Shown piece after piece: positions 6,264 through 9,807 of a stretch of 9,807 nt of DNA. How positions within the stretch are numbered: position 1 is the first letter of the stretch; each line of letters opens with the position of its first letter. Under the pieces are notes generated by a model, which was not told where the DNA came from, ran no database searches, and was given only the letters and a program-made list of their open reading frames with translations. A program made the translations under genes and the position numbers. The stretch is from positions 1 through 9,807 of the forward strand of contig JAFADQ010000201.1 of the NCBI GenBank assembly GCA_023424725.1. Reading direction: 5' to 3'. The stretch is from Bacteroidota bacterium. GTDB taxonomy: Bacteria; Bacteroidota; Bacteroidia; Cytophagales; Hymenobacteraceae.

Positions 6264-7133
6264 ATGATCTCTAAATCTACTTTGCTGCACCTGCGGGTGC
6301 TGTTCTCTATATTTTTGCTGCCGGTATTTTTGTTTGCTTTCAGCCAGGTGCCGGGCGCGGAGTGGCACGATTTGATCATCAGTTTCATTGCTATTCATCT
6401 TTTTCTTTACCCCTCCAGCAACGGCTTTAACAGCTATTACGACCGCGACGAAGACAGCATCGGCGGCCTCGAAACTCCGCCTCCCGTTACGCCCGATTTG
6501 CTTTGGTTTTCGCTATTGCTCGATGCCGTGGCGCTCGCGCTGGGCTTGCTCATTAATATTCCGTTTGTGCTTATGTTGCTCGGTTATGGCCTGTTTTCTA
6601 AGGCCTACAGCCATCCGGCTATCCGGCTGAAGAAAATGCCCTGGACAGGCGCATTATCGGTAGCTTTTTTTCAGGGCGCTTTTACCGTTTGGATGGCCGC
6701 GTCGGCGCTTGCCCAAGATGGCTGGCTGTGGGCAAAAGAGCCTCGCCTGCTTTTTGCCGGAGCGCTGGCATCTGTAATGTTGCTCGGCTCTTACCCCATC
6801 ACGCAGGTATACCAGCACCAGGAAGACAACCGCCGCGGCGATATTACGCTTAGCTTGCTGCTGGGCATTCGCGGCACATTTGTCTGGACGGCCATCGTTT
6901 TCGCAATGGCAGTTGTGGGCTATTTTATGTTCTTTAAAACCTATTATAGTGTTGATATTTTCCTGATTTTTCTGGTATTTCTGCTGCCGGTGTTGTTTTA
7001 TTATTTCCGCTGGATGATAAAGGCCTGGAAAGACCAAAATCAGGTGAGCTACAGAAGAACTATGCGCCTAAACCTGCTCTCGTCGGTTTGCCTTGCGCTG
7101 TTTTTTGTATTTCTGATCTGGCTGGGCAGGTGA
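6264..7133 (+). CDS. UbiA-family integral-membrane prenyltransferase
   Basis: This 289-residue multi-pass inner-membrane protein would transfer an isoprenoid chain from a prenyl diphosphate to an aromatic or other acceptor. The first magnesium-diphosphate motif is N-x3-D-x3-D at Asn56/Asp60/Asp64 (FNSYYDRDED). The second aspartate-rich motif lies around Asp188-Asp193 (QEDNRRGDITLS). About eight or nine hydrophobic helices surround these loops, as in the family. The ATG at 6264 puts the first helix close to the N-terminus. The frame is open to a TTG at 6207, but the added residues are unlike the family. The gene diverges from the polyketide synthase, and the two could serve one pathway, but this rests on position only. 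Menaquinone (MenA) or haem O synthesis are alternatives, though no neighbouring genes support either. The stop codon abuts a heptad repeat array. Confidence 0.88.
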   Translation: MISKSTLLHLRVLFSIFLLPVFLFAFSQVPGAEWHDLIISFIAIHLFLYPSSNGFNSYYDRDEDSIGGLETPPPVTPDLLWFSLLLDAVALALGLLINIPFVLMLLGYGLFSKAYSHPAIRLKKMPWTGALSVAFFQGAFTVWMAASALAQDGWLWAKEPRLLFAGALASVMLLGSYPITQVYQHQEDNRRGDITLSLLLGIRGTFVWTAIVFAMAVVGYFMFFKTYYSVDIFLIFLVFLLPVLFYYFRWMIKAWKDQNQVSYRRTMRLNLLSSVCLALFFVFLIWLGR

Positions 7134-7169
7134 AGGTTGAAGGTTGAAGGTTGAAGGTTGAAGGTTGAA
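7129..7169 (+). repeat. GGTTGAA heptad tandem repeat at a stop codon
   Basis: Five perfect copies of GGTTGAA (7135-7169) are preceded by a truncated copy, GGTGAA (7129-7134), that contains the TGA stop of the prenyltransferase gene (7131-7133). The array lies after the stop, so copy-number change would not alter the protein. Seven-base units are prone to slippage, so the array length may vary between strains. Confidence 0.95.
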
Positions 7170-7224
7170 GAAAAATGAAACCGGTAAAGATACGGCACAG
7201 ATTAAATTAAAATTGGCGGCTCTT

Positions 7225-7307
7225 GTAGAGACAAGGCACTGCCTTGTCTCCAGGCCAGGTAGAAAGATTTATCCAGAAATTCAGACAAGGCAGTGCCTTG
7301 TTTCTAC
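7225..7307. repeat. Inverted pair of self-palindromic units (AGACAAGGCA family)
   Basis: Positions 7225-7249 and 7283-7307 are reverse complements at 24 of 25 positions around a 33-nt spacer. Each unit is a palindrome: AGACAAGGCA, one central base, TGCCTTGTCT (7229-7249; right copy with one change). The centre is C on the left and G on the right, so orientation is carried by that base. It resembles a GTAGAGACAAGGC-type repeat I recall from Cytophagales and cyanobacteria. There is no T-tract. Confidence 0.85.
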
Positions 7308-7369
7308 ATTTACACCTTCCGGAAACCTTCCGGCCTTAATCCTCGTCTTTTCTGAACAACAAAACCCGC

Positions 7370-8314
7370 ATGGCACCCGAACGAATAGCGCTTGTAGATC
7401 TTGGAACCAATACTTTTCATCTGCTTATAATAGAGTTGAAGGCTCATAGTCAGCAAACATTACTTAAACTAAAACTGCCTGTAAAGCTTGGCCGCGGCGG
7501 TATAAGTAAAGGAACAATCGCTCCCGATGCCTGGGCACGCGCCACAGAAACACTGGCTTATTTTAAAGAAGAAATAGATCATTATGGTGTGCGCCATGTG
7601 CAGGCAGTGGCCACCAGCGCCATGCGAAACGCTGCTAACGGGCCAGAATTGGTTGATGATATTAAAAAACGAACCGGAATTGACGTAGAAGTAATTTCGG
7701 GCGACGAAGAAGCCGGGCTGATTTATAAAGGCGTAAAGCTGGCCATGGAAATAGGCGCTGAACCGGCCATGATCATGGACATTGGCGGCGGCAGCGTAGA
7801 ATTCATCATCTGCACCCAAACCGAAATTTTCTGGAAACAAAGCTTCGAGGTAGGCGCCCAGCGATTGATAGACTTATTTCATAAAAACGATCCGATTACG
7901 GAAACAGAAATTGCCAACCTGAAAAAATACCTGGCCGGGCAATTATGGCCGCTTACCCAGGCTGTGGCTCAATTTCAACCAAAAGTACTTATCGGCTCGT
8001 CCGGCACTTTCGATACCGTCAGCGATATAGAAATTTACCACCAGAACGAAATTCCCGATCCGGAAAGAAAAGAATTCGATCTTTCTATATCCGGCTTTTA
8101 CCGCATTTACCACGACCTGCTCACCAAAACCCGCCATGAGCGCATGCAAATTCCGGGCATGATAGAAATGCGGGTAGATATGATTGTGGTGGCCTCTGTT
8201 TTAATAGATTTTGTGATAGAAAACTACCGGCCGCAACAGCTGCGCGTATCGAGTTATGCGTTAAAAGAGGGTTTGCTGAGCCGGCTGTTGCATGCGGCTG
8301 CCACCGGTTGTTAG
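7370..8314 (+). CDS. Ppx/GppA-family phosphatase (exopolyphosphatase-like)
   Basis: This 314-residue cytoplasmic enzyme belongs to the sugar-kinase/actin-fold Ppx/GppA family, which hydrolyses inorganic polyphosphate or the 5' phosphate of (p)ppGpp. Phosphate loop 1 is ALVDLGTNTFHLLI (7-20). An acidic block ISGDEEAGLIYKG (109-121) probably includes the catalytic glutamate. Phosphate loop 2 is IMDIGGGSVEFII (135-147), and a VSSYALKEGLL motif (293-303) closes the core. Length matches the short, two-subdomain members such as mycobacterial and corynebacterial Ppx proteins, and lacks the C-terminal HD-like region of the roughly 500-residue enterobacterial forms. The ATG at 7370 is followed by the expected first strand. 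It has its own transcription unit to judge from repeats on either side. Polyphosphatase versus pppGpp phosphatase cannot be settled from sequence. Confidence 0.93.
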   Translation: MAPERIALVDLGTNTFHLLIIELKAHSQQTLLKLKLPVKLGRGGISKGTIAPDAWARATETLAYFKEEIDHYGVRHVQAVATSAMRNAANGPELVDDIKKRTGIDVEVISGDEEAGLIYKGVKLAMEIGAEPAMIMDIGGGSVEFIICTQTEIFWKQSFEVGAQRLIDLFHKNDPITETEIANLKKYLAGQLWPLTQAVAQFQPKVLIGSSGTFDTVSDIEIYHQNEIPDPERKEFDLSISGFYRIYHDLLTKTRHERMQIPGMIEMRVDMIVVASVLIDFVIENYRPQQLRVSSYALKEGLLSRLLHAAATGC

Positions 8315-8355
8315 GCGCTTAATTTCTGCGCCCTCACTTGCATCATGCCTCCGGG

Positions 8356-8403
8356 AACCAAGCTGGAGCTTGGCGATCCGGACCGCCAAGCTCCAGCTTG
8401 GTT
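8356..8403. repeat. Perfect 20-bp inverted repeat of palindromic units (CCAAGCT family)
   Basis: Positions 8356-8375 and 8384-8403 are an exact 20-bp inverted repeat around an 8-nt loop. Each arm contains CCAAGCT-GG-AGCTTGG (8358-8373), itself a 7-bp palindrome with a GG centre on the left and CC on the right. It lies 41 nt after the phosphatase stop. The stem could weaken or terminate transcription, but no T-tract follows on either strand, so I call it a repeat first and a factor-independent terminator only doubtfully. Confidence 0.85.
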
Positions 8404-8512
8404 AAAATTGGCCGAGCCCGGCAGTAGTTTACACTCACCAGAAGCAGGCTAAAAATAAACTTTAATAAATCCTTTCTGGTTAATTCTGCAGAGAGCAAAC
8501 AAATCGCTTTCT

Positions 8513-9664
8513 TTGTTCTCCAGCTCTAAAAAACTCCTCTTGGCCGGCATCTACCTACACATCCCGTTCTGCAAGCAAAAGTGCCATTACTGCGATTTCC
8601 ATTTCAGCACCTCTTTAACCCGGAAACCGGAAATGGTGCAGGCTATTGTTAGGGAAATAGAGCTACAGAAAAACTACTTACAAGGGCAGGAAGTTAACAC
8701 CATTTACTTTGGCGGAGGCACGCCTTCATTGCTTTCGGAAGATGAACTGGAGCTGCTGCTGAACGCGCTTCACCATAACTTTTCCATCGCCCGAAACCCC
8801 GAAATAACCCTCGAAGCAAACCCCGACGACTTAAGCCCTGCAAGCCTCAAAAACATGGCCGCCGCAGGCATAAACCGCCTCAGTATTGGCATACAATCGT
8901 TCCACGAGCCGCATTTAAAACGGATGAACCGGGCGCACGATGCCACAGAAGCTGCAAATTGTGTGCAACTCGCGCAAAATGCCGGCTTCCACAACATCAG
9001 CATAGATCTTATTTACGGCGTTCCCGCTCCCGGCCACAGCATTTGGCTTGAGGACCTGCAGAAGGCATTTTCGCTTCAGGTACAGCATATTTCCAGCTAT
9101 GCGCTTACCATAGAACCTAAAACTGCCTTCGGGAAATGGGCTGCAACAGGCAAATTTACCGGCAGTACAGACGATTTTGTAGCCGAGCAATTCGAGATTT
9201 TGCTGGAGCAGATGCAGGCGCACGATTTCGAGCAATATGAGATCAGTAACTTCTGCCGGCCCGGTTTTTACTCGCGGCATAACAGCAACTACTGGCGCGG
9301 CGTGCCTTACCTCGGCCTGGGCCCCAGCGCGCACTCGTTTAGCGGCACTTCGCGCCAGCACAACATTGCCAACAATGCCATTTATATGCACGAACTGGCA
9401 GAAAGCAAAATCCCGTTCGAGTTGGATGAATTAACTCCCGAAGACCAAATAAACGAATATATCCTCACCAGTTTGCGCACCAAATGGGGAACCGATTTAG
9501 CTAAATTAAAGAAAGAAAAATCGGTTGATTTGCTGCAACTGCATAAAACTTATTTGCAATCGCTTTTACAGAAAGAAATGGTGCGAATTGAGGATGACGT
9601 GCTTTATTTAACCGATTCCGGAAAGTTACTGGCCGATAAAATCGCGGCAGATTTGTTTGTGTGA
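8513..9664 (+). CDS. hemW: HemW, radical-SAM haem chaperone
   Basis: This 383-residue cytoplasmic protein belongs to the HemN-like radical-SAM family, now identified as the haem chaperone HemW. It was formerly annotated as oxygen-independent coproporphyrinogen III oxidase. The iron-sulfur motif is Cys20-x3-Cys24-x2-Cys27 followed by Asp-Phe29, where true HemN has a fourth Cys. GGGTPS (67-72) is the glycine-rich SAM strand. A SRHNSNYWRG motif near 260 and LGLGPSAHSF after it are family hallmarks. No in-frame ATG precedes the iron-sulfur motif. The first candidate is TTG at 8513; a second TTG at 8540 gives MAGIYLHIPFC, closely matching how relatives begin, so 8540 may be the true start. A TTTG box at 8512-8515 would suit a promoter serving the second TTG. 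The gene is not overlapped by its neighbours. Confidence 0.93.
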   Translation: MFSSSKKLLLAGIYLHIPFCKQKCHYCDFHFSTSLTRKPEMVQAIVREIELQKNYLQGQEVNTIYFGGGTPSLLSEDELELLLNALHHNFSIARNPEITLEANPDDLSPASLKNMAAAGINRLSIGIQSFHEPHLKRMNRAHDATEAANCVQLAQNAGFHNISIDLIYGVPAPGHSIWLEDLQKAFSLQVQHISSYALTIEPKTAFGKWAATGKFTGSTDDFVAEQFEILLEQMQAHDFEQYEISNFCRPGFYSRHNSNYWRGVPYLGLGPSAHSFSGTSRQHNIANNAIYMHELAESKIPFELDELTPEDQINEYILTSLRTKWGTDLAKLKKEKSVDLLQLHKTYLQSLLQKEMVRIEDDVLYLTDSGKLLADKIAADLFV

Positions 9665-9788
9665 GTTGTCTGAACTGTGAAAATAATGATGAATTGAAAG
9701 ACTATGATTTCCAATTTGGCCTGGCGCGAGCGTCTTTTCATGCCTGTCGGAACCAATAATAAGCACTTTACACCGCCCACCCGAACCT

Positions 9789-9807
9789 GTCATTGCGAGC
9801 GATAGCG
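9789..9807 (+). repeat. Partial GATAGCG repeat cut by the window edge
   Basis: GTCATTGCGAGCGATAGCG continues past the window end. It matches the boxes at 3080-3103 and 6083-6106, and a degenerate reverse copy at 5811-5835. Between the HemW stop and this box (9665-9788) I see no gene, only a degenerate TGGCGCGAGCGTC stretch. Confidence 0.7.

Noticed and set aside
7129..7169. CRISPR-like array
   Set aside because: The units are seven bases with no spacers; this is a simple tandem repeat, and no cas genes are nearby.
7165..7449. An open frame from the heptad array into the phosphatase gene
   Set aside because: It translates the palindromic repeat and then overlaps the phosphatase in another frame; nothing in it looks like a protein.
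8356..8403. Simple intrinsic terminator of the phosphatase gene
   Set aside because: The stem is strong but lacks a T-tract on either strand; the palindrome-within-palindrome design fits a repeat family better.

Overview
The window looks like a chromosomal segment from a Bacteroidota bacterium, probably order Cytophagales and perhaps family Hymenobacteraceae. This is inferred from the protein families, a surface-lipoprotein signal (Cys-Lys-Lys-Asp-Asp-Asp), the lack of obvious Shine-Dalgarno sites, and intergenic regions packed with short palindromic repeats. No organism name can be read from the sequence, and I saw no plasmid, phage or transposase gene.

Layout from left to right. A small exported helical protein (204-521, minus) is followed by its terminator. 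A PKD-domain surface lipoprotein (1165-1863, plus) ends at a strong terminator. A histone-deacetylase-family amidohydrolase (2066-2968, plus) comes next. A minus-strand group reads leftward from about 5660: a type III polyketide synthase (4547-5662), a SAM methyltransferase that overlaps it by 14 nt (3799-4560), and a 69-residue two-helix membrane protein (3477-3686). A UbiA-family prenyltransferase (6264-7133) diverges from the polyketide synthase. Two plus-strand housekeeping genes finish the window: a short Ppx/GppA phosphatase (7370-8314) and the radical-SAM haem chaperone HemW (8513-9664, TTG start).

The polyketide synthase, methyltransferase and prenyltransferase suggest a small lipid pathway. 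A type III synthase would make an aromatic or pyrone lipid head, the methyltransferase would decorate it, and the UbiA enzyme could add an isoprenoid chain. The FAD monooxygenase that completes the Streptomyces srsABC pathway is not present here. The product is therefore open.

The most unusual material is non-coding. Almost every gap over about 190 bp carries repeats: two 151-152 bp elements with near-identical arms but unrelated cores; three sequence-unrelated inverted pairs whose units are themselves palindromes; a fold-back element of about 430 bp between the polyketide synthase and prenyltransferase genes; four copies of a GATAGCG box; and a GGTTGAA heptad array directly after a stop codon.
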